A DNA stretch of 64,000 bases from Amaurobius ferox (taxonomy: Eukaryota; Arthropoda; Arachnida; Araneae; Amaurobiidae). A model generated the notes under the pieces. It was not told the DNA's origin, ran no database searches, and saw only the letters and a program-made list of their open reading frames with translations. Position 1 is the first letter of the stretch, and every line of letters starts with the position of its first letter. The stretch lies in contig OX578146.1 of NCBI GenBank assembly GCA_951213105.1, positions 49,941,275-50,005,274 on the forward strand, written 5' to 3'. Below, in pieces: positions 23,126-34,335 of the stretch. Position numbers and translations under genes: made by a program.

Positions 23126-24830
23126 GGGCAACACATGACTTTCCCTGCAGACTTATATCCACGTTCTCTTCATTTTAATTAAATTTAATTCACTTTTAAT
23201 TCAATTTTCATTCTCATTTGGTAACTGGACTTATTACTTTCCTTATATACATAATGTATAAGGAAAGTATTGTGACGGGGTCGAAAATTCGAATTTGAGT
23301 TTTCGACGGGAGAGCACGTTTCAAGCATCCCTTATCACGAATCAAACATTTTTGAAGTGATGTCTGTGTGTGTGTGTGTGTGCAAGTATGTGTGTGTGTG
23401 TGTCAGTGAAACTGTGGAGACGATAACTGACGAACGAATGGACCGATTCGAACCAAATTTGGTACAAAAATCACAATCCGTAAACACTGGAAGCCTGTTG
23501 TTTTTATACGCAATCGAATGTTCAGAACCATCCTAAATTTTCGAATAAAATTTTGAAAAAATCGTCAAAAAATCAAAACCACGAATAAAGTTACGCAAAT
23601 AGACATTTCTTATGTAATTTTTTATTAGAAAACGATTGACATAAATTTTAGAACGCTAACATGAACCGTTCTCGAGATATTGTACATTTTTAAAAAATAT
23701 TATCAAAAAGTCATATAAAATAATAAAAAAAAGATTTCCTATTGAGAAACATGTTCACTTTTCATATGTAATACCATGCGATAAATTGGGTGATATCATT
23801 CTCGTGGATCTAGCCAGTTCCATTCATGAAAAAAGATACTTTGAATAATACTTTTGTATTTGAACGCCAATAGTCATTTATCTGCTGTAAGAATAACTTA
23901 TTTCTTAGTGCATAACGCTTGGCGAGATTTTGGCCACAAATTTGGCGGAATGTCGCCAATTTGGCGACTTTTTGAAATGTTGCCAAATTAACGAAAATCT
24001 CGCCAAATGGATAAAAATGACGCTAAATCAATGAAAATACCGACTAATTGTCGAAAATCCAATATCATGGAAAGAATATTAGTATCTACTATAAGAAAAA
24101 CCTATTTTTTTTACTGTAAAAGTAGTAAATTCATACATTATATAAGGAAAGTCATGTGTTGCCCACATCAGATTTTTTTCAAAAGTGGCGTAGAGAAAAT
24201 ACGAAAAAACTAAAATATCTCGAGAAAGGCTAGTTTTAGTGTAATAGGATTGGTTTCATTCTTTTCTTCGTTAAAAGTTACGTAATAAACAATCATTTAA
24301 TGGATATATTTGAGCATACGTAGTTTTTTATTTTAGATTTTGGCGATTTTTGTAGGCCATTTTGCAAAAAAAGGCAGACTACTTTTCTCCGAATCCTACC
24401 AAAATCTAATCAGTACCAGGGTGACACACAAATGATTTAACTACCGAATGTTGTGAAATTCGGTCCATTAGTTTTCAGCTAAAGTGGATACAAGCTTTTG
24501 CGGGCCATTTCGCAAAAAAAAAAAAAAATAATAATAAAAAGCGTTTTTTTTTTATCCCGAATCGTACCCAAAACTAATCAGCACCAGATTCTCCCACAAG
24601 TGACTTACCTACCAAATTTTGTGAAATTCGATCCATTAGTTTTTTAGTTAGAGTGGATACAAAATCCGCACAGACAGACACACACACAGACGTCACGCTA
24701 AAAATAGTTTTTTCTATTCTAGAGGTCTCGAAACGTGTAGATCCGTCGAAAACTCGAGTTGCGATTTTCGGCATGATTCCAATACTTTCCCTATACATTA
24801 CCATGTATTGCAGGGAAAGTAAAAAAATTG
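23126..24830 (-). mobile_element. HINE family B copy interrupted by family A
   Basis: The B sequence runs 23126-23232 (GCAACACATGACTTTCCCTG start) and resumes at 24179-24830 (AAAAGTGGCGTAGAGAAAAT to the hairpin ending TATTGCAGGGAAAGTAAAAA). The A element at 23233-24178 lies between. B is therefore older than this A insertion. The join falls in a T-rich stretch with no visible TSD. Confidence 0.8.
23233..24178 (+). mobile_element. HINE family A copy nested in B
   Basis: Complete: hairpin TACTTTCCTTATATACATAA...TGTATAAGGAAAGTA at the left and TATAAGGAAAGTCATGTGTT plus GCCCACATCAGATTTTTT at the right. It includes a (TG)n tract and the GGCGAGATTTTGGC block. It gives the cleanest insertion boundaries for family A. 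Confidence 0.85.
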
Positions 24831-24899
24831 TAATATTCAATTATTTTAAAGTATCAAATTAACTTATATTTCATACAATATAACTTGACAATTAGGAAT

Positions 24900-25460
24900 T
24901 TTACCAACATCTACCAAGCAATATATTCCCTTATATTAATATATGTAAAGTATAATTTCATCAATTTGGCCAATCTAATAACTTTGCTGTCATTTTTGCC
25001 AATTTTGGCTATATTTTTGTCAGTTTGGCTCCACATTTGAAAATTGCCAAGTTGGCGATGTTTCCACAAATTAGTCGCCAATGCCGATAACATTTTCGAT
25101 AAAATTGTCGCTAACTGTTCCCTACTTATTTAGACTACTGTTCACATTTATTGGAAAAAATGCAATATCTAGAGAACAAACAGTTCAAGCTAGAGTTCTA
25201 AAGTTTTTGTAATTCGCTTTAGAATAAAATATGCAACAAAATGATTATTAATTGAACAATATTAAATGTCCAATCACGTTCAAAAATCAATAGAGTTTCA
25301 GTATTCATGGATCATAATAATCGTACCAAATTCCGTTCGAAACGTTATGATTCGATTTCAAGGATGCTTGAAACCTACCCTTCCGTTAAAATCTAGAATT
25401 CGACTTTTTGACCCTGTTACAATGCTTTCCCTTATGTAGCGAAAGTATTTTGATGCGTCA
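24900..25460 (-). mobile_element. Diverged HINE family A copy
   Basis: Holds the inverted GCCAAGTTGGCGAT block, AGAACAAACAGTTCAAGCTA, TTCATGGATCATAATAATCG and AGGATGCTTGAAACCTACCC, in the order of a reversed A element, with many substitutions. The terminal hairpin is reduced to GCTTTCCCTTATGTAGCGAAAG. Confidence 0.6.
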
Positions 25461-25869
25461 TGCACTTGACTCCACATACAAATAAACACATTTGTGTGTT
25501 CTGGGACAGCAGTCAGGTTAGCCCATAGATATCATCTTTAAGATATCTACGGGGTGGCCCATAAAGGGTACGGACACCATGTGAGTGCGGGCGCCAGGAG
25601 GAGGCCCGGCCTCCAGATGTTTGTTTGAAGAAGGGGAAGGCTTAAAAAATTCACAAGAAGAGAATACGAAATATGGAGGGAGCCCGTGATAAATGCTTGC
25701 AGGGACGTCCACGATTTATATGGACAGCCAGCCCCTGCAGCAGAAAAACTTTGAGCATCCTTTATAAATCGAAAACTCTAAAAATCAACATTCTTTATAC
25801 CATCTAAATCAACTTATAGAGGGGTTTCTAAAATTAGGATCACGCTCTCAACAGTATCCATAGACGTGG
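25461..25869. other. Mixed DNA including an unnamed repeat
   Basis: 25600-25740 matches the reverse complement of 12905-13022. The short minus-strand frame at 25518-25712 lies over this repeat and is not supported as a gene. Confidence 0.45.
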
Positions 25870-26115
25870 TGCTCATGACTTTAGGAATAAGTGAAACAGA
25901 TTCAGAAGCGGGATCCCCCCCCCCCCCTCTCCTCCTCGAGAACGAAGATCATCAAAACACATCGCGGTACTGGAACGAGTGTTGTCAAATATTGTCTAAA
26001 AGTAGCCAAACGAGTCTGAAAAATTCACCAAAGAATAATAATAACAACCCATTCAACCGATAATTTTAAGTGAGGCAGCGCCTCACCTGAGTCACTTGAC
26101 AAGCTGCCATTGAAC
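25870..26115. repeat. Unnamed dispersed repeat E, copy 1
   Basis: GACTTTAGGAATAAGTGAAA, GATCATCAAAACACATCGCG, GTGTTGTCAAATATTGTCTA and AATAACAACCCATTCA recur in the same order at 39533-39755. It contains a run of 12-13 C at about 25915. Class unknown. Confidence 0.7.
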
Positions 26116-26347
26116 ACTCATTTCATGCTTTTTTAGCCTCATCAGCATAGAATATACAATACCTATAATTAGGACGAAAATTTTACCGCGGGACAAAATT
26201 ATGACAACAATTTCATATTTAGGACAAACATTTTATCGTGCAAAAATCACGGGGTAAATCGCGAAATTTCGCGGCCGATTTACATTAGCATTTCCAAAGA
26301 AAGTTTACCAGTTACAAGGCAGTGATTTTTATAATTTTATTTATTTA

Positions 26348-27187
26348 TTACTTTCTTTATGTACATAATGTATAAGGAAAGTATTGTGACGGGGTCGAAA
26401 ATTCGAAATCGAGTTTTCGACGGGAGAGCACGTTTCAAGCATCCCTGATCACGAATCGAACATTTTTGAGGTGATGTCTGTGTGTGTGGGTGTCAGTGAC
26501 ACTGTGGAGACGATATCTCACGAACGAATGGAGCGATTCGAATGAAATTTGGTACAAAAACCACAATCCGTGAATACTGGAAGCCTATTGTTTTTAAACG
26601 TAATCGAATGTTCAGAACCCCCCTAAATTAGAGTGAAAATTTGAAAAAATCATCAAAAAAATCAAAACCTTCAATAAAGTTACACAAATAGACATTTCTT
26701 ATGTAATTTTTCCTTAGAAAACGATTAGCATAAACTTTAGCACGAACCATTCTCGAGATATTGCACATTTTTCAAATAAATGTATAAAAAAATCCCATAA
26801 GTTAAAACAAAAAAATAACTGTTGAGAAACACGTTCACTTTTCATATGTAATATCATGCAATAAATTGGGTGACATCATTCTCGTGGATCTAGCTCGTTC
26901 CATTCGTGAGAAAAGATACTTTGTGTAATACTTTTATATTTGAACGCCAGTAGTCATTTACATGCTATAAGAATAACTTATTTTTCCGTCCATAACGCTT
27001 GGCGAGATTTTGGCGAAGAATTAATCGAAATGTCGCCAACTTGGCGACTTTTTTAAATGTTGCCAAATTAAAGAAAATCTCGCCAAATGGATAAAAATGA
27101 CGCAAAATCAATAAAAATGACGACGAGTTATTGAAATTTCAATATCTTGGAAAGAATATAAGTATCTATTATAAGAATAATCGATTT
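26348..27187 (+). mobile_element. HINE family A copy, 3'-truncated
   Basis: Starts with the hairpin ACTTTCTTTATGTACATAAT...GTATAAGGAAAGTA and follows the A consensus to AGTATCTATTATAAGAATAA. There the next A copy begins. Its terminal CATGTGCTGCCCACATCAGA is missing. Confidence 0.8.
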
Positions 27188-28150
27188 TTACTTTCCTTAT
27201 ATACATAATGTATAAGGAAAGTATTGTGACGGGGTCGAAAATTCGAATTCGAGTTTTCGACGGGAGAACACGTTTCAAGCATCCCTGATCACGAATCAAG
27301 CATTTTTGAAGTAATGTGTGTGTGTGTGTGTGTGTGTCAGTGAGTCTGTGGAGGCGATAACTGACGAACGAATGGACCGATTCGAACGAAATTTGGTACA
27401 AAAATCACAATCCATAAACACTGGAAGCCAATTGTTTTTATACGCAATCGAATGTTCAGAACCCCCCTAAATTTTCGAGTGAAATTTTGAAAAAATCATC
27501 AAAAAATCAAAACCGCTAATAAAGTTTCGCAAATAGACATTTCTTATGTAATTTTTCATTAGAAAACGATTGACATAGATTCTAGAACGCTAACATGAAC
27601 CGTTCTCGAGATATTGCACATTTTTCAAAAATATTATCAAAAAGTCATATAAAATAAAAATAAAAATATTTCCTGTTGAGAAACATGTTCACTTTTTATA
27701 TGTAATACTATGCGATAAATTTGGTGACATCATTCTCGTGGATCTAGCTCGTTCCAATCATGAAAAAAGATACTTTGAGTAATACTTTTGTATTTGAACG
27801 CCAATAGTCATTTATCTGCTGTAAGAATAACTTATTTCTCCATCCATAAAGCTTGGCGAGATTTTAGCGACGAATTTTGTGGAATGTCGTCAACTTGGCG
27901 ACTTTTTTAAATGTTGCTAAATTAACGAAGAACTCGCCAAATGGATAAAAATGACGCTAAATCAATGACGTCTCATTAATGATGACGACAGGGAAAATGA
28001 CGACTCATTGGCGAAAATTCAATATCTTGGAAAGAATATAAATAACTACTAACTTTTAAAGTAAAAATAATCTATTTTTTTTACTTTAAAAGTAGTAAAT
28101 TCATCGCATTATATAAGGAAAGTCATGTGTTGCCCACATCAGATTTTTTA
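27188..28150 (+). mobile_element. HINE family A copy, complete
   Basis: Head-to-tail with the truncated A at 26348-27187. It has the full hairpin, (TG)n, a CGCCAAATGG-type block and the end AAGGAAAGTCATGTGTTGCC plus CACATCAGATTTTTT. A small extra GACGTCTCATTAATGATGAC duplication lies near 27967. Confidence 0.8.
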
Positions 28151-28603
28151 TTTATGTAAAAGAATACAAGCTACAGAACAAAGTCCCAGAAACAGCGTGC
28201 AAGATAAAATACAATACAAAATATTAAAATGTAATATAATATATTAAAATGCAAACTATTGACAAATTATTTTTAAAAGCACTTGCAAATTAATGAATAC
28301 ATTAAAATATAAAATATTTTCAACAAATGATTTTTAAAAGTAATTTTCAAAGAATAAGAAGCATCAAGATTATCGAGGAAGCTGTTGTATAATTTTAAAA
28401 AATTATTAATCGCCACTAACAACCAATATAACCTTCCCTTCAGCAAATAAACTCGGGGACCATGAACCTTGCTCCCATCCAAGACAGGGGAACAATAAAT
28501 TCTATTATTGAACAGATTCCTGAAGAATGAAAATAAAATGATAGAATAATACAGATAACTACTACGCAATTCAATAAGCATTATATTATAATTTTTACTT
28601 TCT
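28151..28603. other. Unique AT-rich DNA
   Basis: No domain is recognisable in the minus-strand frame at 28273-28581 (102 codons). Repeats of AATATATTAAAATG are present. Probably non-coding. Confidence 0.4.
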
Positions 28604-28731
28604 TATACGAGGTATAGAGAAAGTATTGTTTACACAAAACTTTTCAATTTAGAAATTTTGATGCCAATATATGTTTTAGGAACTCCTGAAGACATTTTAC
28701 TATTTCTAGGATGCTGTCTGTCTGTTAGTGG

Positions 28732-30040
28732 TTTTTAACACTTTACAACAAAGTTGAAAAGTGTTTATGACTTTGTTCATTCTGTCTGTCTGTCTGTCTG
28801 TCTGTCCGTTAGCACGATAACTGCCGTAAAAATGACTTAATCAAAATAAAATTTTAGTATGTTGTTCAGACGGCCTATAGGACCTATGGGAATATAAATG
28901 AATAATATCACCCAATTAGTTTTGGATTGAAACCGGGTTGAAAAAATGGAATACATTGAGCCCTATGGGACCTAATTTTTCAAGCATTTTTTAAGCGGAT
29001 TTAAAATTCACAAATTGCTTCGAAAAGTTTAGGCAATATTCAAATTGTTCCATGAAATATATAAAAAAAATTCAGCGAAATATATTCAGTAGTTTTTTAA
29101 ATAAAAATTAAAATAATAATAACACCTCTTATATGAAGCGATCACGTGTCCATGATATGAAACGATCACATGACCCACTTCAAAATGATATATGGCATCC
29201 ATCTTGTCTCAAAATCGTGATTTTTAAAGTTCTTTTTAATTCATATTGAGTGTTGTATCCGTCCTAAAACTACTTTATTTTTGCCTAAATTCTGTGCATC
29301 TACATACTTTAACAACGCAATGACAATATATTTCAGTTTAAATGCTTATCCAAATTTGATTATTTCTACTATTAAGCCTATTTTTCACCTATGTAAAATG
29401 TAAACAGCAAAATATGTAGAATGAGTTGTATTAGAATCGCTGTAATTCTTTAACATAAAGTCATTTAGTCCATGGAGTCTGCATGGCTGATATGAATGAA
29501 ATATTCATTGATTTTAGAAAGAGGACGATAATTTTCGATGAAGTTTTACGCATAGAGTTTTACTTACTTGTAGCTCCATGGTCTTAATTTTTAAATAATA
29601 TAAATTATTATAGTATTGTGATGAATGACATGAATGGGGGAATTATTTATGAATGAAATGTTGCTTTTATAGAGAGAGCCAGGCGTGTTATTTTTTATGA
29701 CGTCATTTGAATGAATTTCAGTTGTTTTCGGTAAAGTTTTCAAATATAATAAATTATCGCAGTATTATGATAATTCTAAAATTATTACCGAGGAATGTAT
29801 CACATTTTAGAGATGTTTAAACCAGGCAATTTATATTTTAATGCCGTCATTTGAATGAAGTTAATTTTTTTCGATGAAGGTTTAAGGTTTCAAATATAAT
29901 AAATTAATGTAGTATTGTGATAAGTTTTAAAATATTACCGAGGAATGTATTGCATTTTAGACATGTTTAAATAAAATTGCATTGAAGTTGGAAAGTGTTT
30001 CATAATCAATGCTTTAAGCATGATTGATCTTTCTTGTTTT
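28732..30040 (+). mobile_element. HINE family D copy nested in C
   Basis: Hairpin TTAACACTTTACAACAAAGT...TGAAAAGTGTT, then a CTGTCTGTCTGTCTGTCCG tract, the CCTATGGGACCTAATTTTTC block, CACATTTTAGAGATGTTTAA, and the end GGAAAGTGTTTCATAATCAA plus GCATGATTGATCTTTCTTG. The GTTGGAAAGTGTTT block near the end pairs with the ACACTTT arm of the hairpin. Non-coding. Confidence 0.8.
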
Positions 30041-30054
30041 TTTTTTGTTTTTTT

Positions 30055-30865
30055 TTTACTTTCCTTATATACATAATGTATAAGGAAAGTATTGTTACGG
30101 GGTCGAAAATTCGAATTCGAGTTTTCGATGGGAGAGCTCGAATGAAATTTGGTACAAAAATCACAATCCGTGAATATTGGAAACCTATTGTTTTAAAGCA
30201 CAATCGAATGTTCAGAACCCCCTTAAATTTTCGAGTGAAACTTTGAAAAAATCATCAAAAAATCAAAACCATTAATAAAGTTACGCAATTAGGCATTTCT
30301 TATGTAATTTTTCCTTAGAAAACGATTGACATAAAGTTTAGAACGCTAGCATGAACCTTTCTCGAGATATTGCACATTTTTCAAATAAATTTATCAAAAA
30401 ATCCCATAAATTAAAAAAAATATTAACTGTTAAGAAACATGTTCACTTTTCATATGTAATATCATGCGATAAATTGGGTGACATCATTCTCATGGATCTA
30501 ACTCGTTCCATTCACGAGAAAAGATACTTTGAGTAATACTTTTATATTTGAACACCAATAGTCATTTATCTGCTGTAAGAATAACTTATTTCTCCATCCA
30601 TAACGCTTAGCGAGATTTTGGCGACGAATTTAGTGGAATATCGCCAACTTGGCGACATTTTTAAATGTTGCCAAGTTAACGAAAATTTCGCCAAATGGAT
30701 AAAAATGACGCTAAATCAATGAAAATGACGACTAATTGAAGAAACTTCAATATCTTGGCAAGAATATAATTATCTACTATAAGAATAACATTTTATTTAA
30801 CTGTAAAAGTAATAAATTCATTGCATTATACAGGGAAAGTTATGTGCTGCCCATATCAGATTTTT
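30055..30865 (+). mobile_element. HINE family A copy with internal deletion, nested
   Basis: Complete ends (TACTTTCCTTATATACATAA hairpin; GGGAAAGTTATGTGCTGCCC and ATATCAGATTTTTT). It lacks about 130 bp between GGGAGAG and CTCGAATGAAATTTGG, including the (TG)n tract. It follows directly on the T-rich end of the D element inside C. Confidence 0.8.
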
Positions 30866-31300
30866 TGTATATACGTTAGCTGACACAAATATTAATGGAT
30901 TTTCACGAAAGTAAACATTCGACTCAAAAAAAAAATCTATTGTCATCAAATTAGCAAAAAATCTATAATTAGATCATATTTCTTTAAATTTTAGGAAAAC
31001 TTTAATTTTATCGAACTTTTACATTTCCTTAACATAGCAGCATAAGACAAAATGTGACATTATCGTGCATAAAAGGGGTAATTTATAGTTCAGTGATCAC
31101 GAAACTTAATAGTTTCAATCACTATAGTGAAAAGTAGCCGTGATACAGTTTTTGTGTTCATGACGTCATTAGCTCCACATACATTATCAACATTAACATC
31201 AATCGAAAGATTTATTGAAGTCCTTTAAAATGAAGGGTAACATGTTATAATTTTGATCATTTGGACCTACGGAACAGATTTTTCAAATTTTTCTTTTCAC

Positions 31301-31935
31301 ATTCAAAATCTGCTCAAAAATGGATTCTAGAATAAGAAAGGCGAGTTGAGCCACACTCTCGTGAATTTTTATATCAGTATAAAAAATCAAAAGAGTTTAA
31401 TATCTAGAAAACCGTTACCCGTCTATAAATCGCTTTAAAATTGAAACAAGCAAGGTCAATCATGCATAAAAATAATTCACTTACACACATTACACTAACC
31501 AGCCACACGCTTAGCTACACTAAGCCTTCGGGTCTGTCGTGCGGTTTTTAAAACAGCGCACTCTCTTTTTAAAACATGTTAAGATTAAATGATACCCCTA
31601 TGGTAGCCTATGGTAGTAGTACACTTGTAAAATAGCACACGTATTAAACTATGTTGGTTTAAAGATACCCCTATGGTAGCCTATAGTAGTAGTATACTTG
31701 TAAAATAACACACGTATTAAATCATGTTGGTTTAAAGAAACTCTCGTGCAAAAACATATGTATACAGACATTGGTATCTGCTATTATTTAAACTCCAAGA
31801 CTTAATTATCATCCTTTAATTAACTTGTGGGATTCATAACACTCAAGTATTTTGGACATAAGCACACTTTCACGATTATTTAAAATATTTATTTTTTAAA
31901 TTTTGAAATCGAAGGCCGAAATGGTTGAGGAAACA
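31301..31935. other. Unique DNA with a 74-bp tandem repeat
   Basis: 31587-31736 holds two copies of GATACCCCTATGGTAGCCTA plus TAGTAGTACACTTGTAAAAT and GTTGGTTTAAA. No gene elsewhere in this interval. Confidence 0.6.
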
Positions 31936-32062
31936 CACACCCTCCCATAGACCCCTGGGTTGGTCGTGTGGTCTGGGCCTTCAACACCCTCCCATACAGT
32001 TACCTTACACCTTTCTGGTAGGTCGGACGGTCTGGGTCTCAACAACAACACCCTCCCATACA
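31936..32062 (+). mobile_element. Two serial 5'-truncated SINE tails at one target
   Basis: ACACCCTCCCATA occurs three times (31936-31949, 31983-31998, 32047-32062). Between occurrences 1 and 2 lies a SINE end fragment (GGTCTGGGCCTTCAA). Between 2 and 3 lies another (GTTACCTTACACCTTTCTGG, CGGACGGTCTGGGTCTCAAC). Each tail has its own copy of the same TSD, so the same target was used twice. Confidence 0.75.
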
Positions 32063-32120
32063 CCCAATTCATGCGATTCTACTACTTTAAAAACGTGTTT
32101 TTCTTAGTTTTTAGTCTGTT

Positions 32121-32520
32121 TTTGAAAAAAATCGCAAAATGTCACATTTTTCAAAAAACGCATTTTTGGTAACACTTTTGCAAAAACGCACATTTTAAAA
32201 AAAAAAATGTAAAAGTGCGAAAACCTATATTAATTCCCATAGAGAAATTGGCATTTTGAAAAAAAATCGCAAAATGTCACATTTTTCAAAAAACGTTTTT
32301 TTGGTAACACTTTTGCAAAAACGCACATTTTTTTTACAAAAAATACACAAAAGTGCGAAAACCTATATTATTTCCCATAGAGAATTCAAACAATCTAAAA
32401 ACCACAAGTTATTTTAAAAACGTACATTTATGTTGTTTTTTAACGTTTTTGAAACTTTTTGTGAAAAAACGCTAAAAGTGGCACACGTTGAAAAATTTAT
32501 GTTAATTCCCATAGAGAAAA
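32121..32520. repeat. ~134-bp tandem repeat, about 2.6 copies
   Basis: The blocks AATCGCAAAATGTCACATTT, GGTAACACTTTTGCAAAAAC and AAAACCTATATTAATTCCCA recur at 32121, 32256 and, partially, from 32455. Homopolymeric A/T runs vary. No coding role. Confidence 0.8.
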
Positions 32521-32898
32521 CGGCACAAGTGCGGTTTTTGAAAAGTAGAAAACTTACATTTGCGAAAAAATATAAGAAAAAAAACTTGTATTTACGAAAT
32601 TTTGTTAGTAAAATGCAGAATTCTTACAGTTCACTTCGTAACCGCGATATAGCGGAGGGATAGTGTAAGAACGATGGTCTTGACATACCCCTTAACCTAC
32701 GAATAGGGCAAGCACTCTTTTCTTAGAAGGCTTAGGGATATTCACATGACCTTGGTACACCCTTAGTATACCCTTAACATGCTCTTGGCGGAGGGATATT
32801 CATTACTTTATTTAATTATCCTCATTCATTTAAAAAAAAGAAAAAAAAAATACGAATATTTCGTATCAGAAAATCCCCAGTTTTAATTCCACTTTTCA

Positions 32899-32914
32899 CC
32901 GCTAGGGGGCGCTG
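32899..32914 (+). promoter_or_regulatory. CTCF-like motif 1
   Basis: CCGCTAGGGGGCGCTG fits the core CCRSTAGGGGGC(G)CTG of the CTCF zinc-finger protein, conserved between insects and vertebrates. Binding is not shown; the motif lies in a repeat. Confidence 0.35.
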
Positions 32915-33044
32915 AGCATCGCTGAGCCTTCGCAGCTGTTGCCACATCGAAAAAGTTTCTTCCGTACTTAGAAAAAATCCCAAATATCACTCCAATGTTT
33001 AAAATTAGAAATATCTTCCAAGTATTGGGTAGTTCTCCTTTCTA

Positions 33045-33060
33045 CCGCTAGGGGGCGCTG
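33045..33060 (+). promoter_or_regulatory. CTCF-like motif 2
   Basis: Identical 16-bp motif in the second repeat copy, same orientation, 146 bp downstream of the first. Confidence 0.35.
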
Positions 33061-33545
33061 AGCATCGCTGAACCTTCACAGGTGTTGCCATCCCCAAAAA
33101 GTTTCCCCCCTACTTAGAAAAATCTCATTCCAAAAAATTTATTTACACCTAAACCCCTCGAACAAGACTACGAAATCGTTGCCACCCAAAAAAAAGTTTC
33201 TCCAAAATTTTCACCCCCAACCTTTTTTCTTCTCCCCCCCCTTTTACACCCCCGTCCAGGATTACGGAATTCAAGATGGCGGTCATTTTGCTGAGCGCTG
33301 AGCATTGCTGAGCCTTCCGTGGTGAACGCCCCTATCTCTACTACTCTCGTTTTCCACTTGCCAAATTTTAAAATTTTCCACTAGGGTCTCAATACGGCTA
33401 CTTGGTAATTTCGTAACCGTGCAATAGGGTTCCTTAGTTAAGTATACCCCACAAAACACACTTAAAATATCGCAATTAGGAATGGCCGGATTACACAAGG
33501 AAAATTCTTGTGCAATCTGGCCATTCAATATTTGCAAATTATGTT

Positions 33546-33834
33546 CTTCTTTTTTGATCCAGGCCGTCTGACCTACCCAAAGGTGTAACGTCTCTTTTCG
33601 GATGAGGGAAATGTCACTCAGGGAAGTACCAGGTAATTTAAACCAGAACTTTGTAGGAGCAGTATCACAGAGACCATACCCTCTTTCCCCTACCACCAAC
33701 TTCTCGGAAAGACTTACGGACCCACATATTTAACGTGCCCGTACTCCGCGTGAACACGGGGACAGTTTAAGCAGAGGCGGGAATCGAACTCGAGGCACCC
33801 GAGTGCAATCCCGGCGCGCTGGTCCCACCCCCAC
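33546..33834 (-). mobile_element. tRNA-derived SINE, diverged, near full length
   Basis: Inverted family blocks: CAGGCCGTCTGACCTACCCA, CTCTTTCCCCTACCACCAAC, TCCGCGTGAACACGGGGACA and a B-box complement GGGAATCGAACTCGAG. The minus-strand frame at 33283-33699 spans part of it and is not a gene. Confidence 0.8.
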
Positions 33835-33859
33835 AAAAATTGTGTTCGCGGTTATTGAC

Positions 33860-34000
33860 TGGGTATAAAAAGCCAATGTATCATCTATTATCCTAATTGC
33901 CACTGATAACGGACGCTTACCGTCCGAAACCGCTCAAGTTTTAATGTAACTTTAATATCTTTTAGTATGATCAAATAAAGGCTTTTATTTTAAAGTGTTT
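33860..34000 (+). mobile_element. PLE terminal-repeat remnant
   Basis: Contains TATAAAA (33863-33870), a hammerhead-like core at 33899-33940 (GCCA, CTGATAA, CGGAC...GTCCG, GAAA) and TTAATGTAACTTTAATATC. The core has CTGATAA instead of CTGATGA, so the ribozyme should be dead. Similar order to the PLE ends elsewhere in the window. Confidence 0.45.
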
Positions 34001-34059
34001 TATTCTTTAAAATTTCAAAACAGTTAATACTTTTTAATTTTATGTGATACTTTTTGATA

Positions 34060-34335
34060 ACTTCATTTGAAAAATGCGCAATATCTCGAGAACGGTTCAT
34101 GCTAGCGTTCTAAAGTTTGTTCCACTCGTTTTCTAATGAAACATTACATTAGAAATAATCATTTGCATAACATTATTGAAGATATATACGTAAGCGTAAT
34201 ATTTTTTAATAATAGTTTTACTTCAGGGATACTTGAAACGTGCTCTTCCGTCGAAAAATTGAATTCGAATTTTCGACAACGTCACAACACTCTCCCTATA
34301 CATTATACTATGTATATAGGGAAAGTAAAAATGTA
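34060..34335 (-). mobile_element. HINE A-like terminal fragment
   Basis: Inverted blocks CAATATCTCGAGAACGGTTC, GATACTTGAAACGTGCTCTT and TTCGACAACGTCACAACACT. The hairpin is CTCTCCCTATACATTATACT...GTATATAGGGAAAGTA. The hairpin uses a CCCTATA variant, intermediate between A and B. Confidence 0.65.

Larger units (their letters stand above)
28604..31300 (+). mobile_element. HINE family C copy split by D and A insertions
   Basis: The left part (28604-28731) has TTTACTTTCTTATACGAGGT, GAGAAAGTATTG and the ATATATGTTTTAGGAACTCC and CTGTCTGTCTGTTAG blocks. The right part resumes at 30866 with ATACGTTAGCTGACACAAAT, then GACAAAATGTGACATTATCG, TGATCACGAAACTTAATAG and AACATCAATCGAAAGATT. Uninterrupted C copies join these parts directly, so D and A are later insertions. 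Confidence 0.75.
32890..33330. repeat. Direct repeats around CTAGGGGGCGCTGAGC
   Basis: CCGCTAGGGGGCGCTGAGCA followed by TCGCTGA(G/A)CCTTC, a GTTGCCA block, AAAAGTTTC and CTTAGAAAAA occurs at 32899 and 33045. A third, partial GCTGAGCATTGCTGAGCCTT lies at 33297. Spacing of the first two is 146 bp. Confidence 0.75.
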
